Below, piece by piece: positions 29,684-29,811 of a DNA stretch of 29,811 bases. Below the pieces are notes generated by a model. It had not been told where the DNA came from and did no database searches. It worked only from the letters and a program-made list of their open reading frames with translations. Each line of letters starts with the position of its first letter. The stretch's first letter is position 1. The stretch is from Streptomyces sp. MMG1121 (GTDB lineage Bacteria; Actinomycetota; Actinomycetes; Streptomycetales; Streptomycetaceae): contig NZ_LGDV01000212.1 in NCBI RefSeq assembly GCF_001280015.1, positions 1-29,811 on the forward strand. The letters run 5' to 3'. Both the position numbers and the translations under genes were made by a program.

Positions 29684-29811
29684 CGGCCGTGTTGAGGGTC
29701 GATCCGGCCAAAGGGGGGACTTACCAGCCCACGTCCGTCTGGCCTCCGGGCCGACCGTGGCCCGGAGTGCCTACGCTGTCACCGCTGCGGAAGGGCGGTG
29801 CCATGGATGCT

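Noticed and set aside
29803..29811. Possible gene start at the right edge (ATG after GGAAGGGCGG)
   Set aside because: Only three codons are visible, which is not enough to support a coding call.
1..29811. tRNA, rRNA or phage attachment site
   Set aside because: I saw no cloverleaf-type tRNA sequence, no rRNA segment, no integrase and no att-like direct repeat.

Overview
The window looks like accessory DNA from a high-GC actinomycete, most probably Streptomyces. The evidence is the uniformly GC-rich third codon positions, frequent GTG starts, AAGGAGG-type ribosome sites, and protein families typical of streptomycetes (DUF4232-like secreted protein, membrane pentapeptide-repeat protein, many TetR/LysR regulators). 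No rRNA, tRNA, CRISPR array or complete phage was seen. The density of broken genes fits a chromosome arm, subtelomeric or plasmid setting; that placement is inference.

Layout. 0-1 kb: a putative HTH regulator. 1-2.1 kb: relics of RHS, oxidoreductase, IS5 and SnoaL genes. 2.1-3.5 kb: an apparently intact FabF-type ketosynthase with a palindrome upstream. 3.6-4.1 kb: an IS630 relic whose catalytic centre is replaced by eight perfect copies of an 8-bp repeat. 4.4-5.3 kb: a short leader ORF, a long hairpin and an alpha/beta hydrolase, laid out like a translational attenuator. 5.3-6.3 kb: IS5 and MFS relics. 6.4-8.7 kb: epoxide-hydrolase-like enzyme and cupin, divergent from a TetR regulator. 8.7-12.4 kb: a frameshifted IS630, then an isochorismatase-like protein and a FAD monooxygenase bounded by a 49-bp inverted repeat. 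13-14.2 kb: membrane pentapeptide-repeat protein. 14.3-17.2 kb: IS5, SnoaL and MerR relics around a VOC protein and an uncharacterised protein. 17.2-20.8 kb: TmrB-like P-loop protein, two small hypotheticals, a secreted DUF4232-like protein and an SGNH hydrolase. 20.8-23.3 kb: scrambled short-chain dehydrogenase pieces, then an NmrA-type reductase divergent from a LysR regulator. 23.6-24.9 kb: a ricin-lectin/Toxin_10-like protein with an unusual structured leader. 25-26.7 kb: citryl-CoA lyase relic and a quinone-oxidoreductase-type enzyme, divergent from a second LysR regulator (26.8-27.7 kb). 27.8-29.3 kb: a unit bounded by 26-bp inverted repeats, holding a SnoaL-like gene and a gutted IS630 transposase. 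29.4-29.7 kb: a decayed zinc-ribbon-like ORF.

There is no single large pathway. The functional units are small: three regulator/enzyme divergons (TetR with cupin and hydrolase; LysR with NmrA reductase; LysR with MDR oxidoreductase), possible single-gene resistance or stress functions (TmrB-like, attenuated hydrolase) and a solitary toxin-like gene. The most novel candidates are the Toxin_10-like protein with its interleaved leader repeats, the leader-ORF/hairpin hydrolase, and two inverted-repeat-bounded units carrying enzyme genes.
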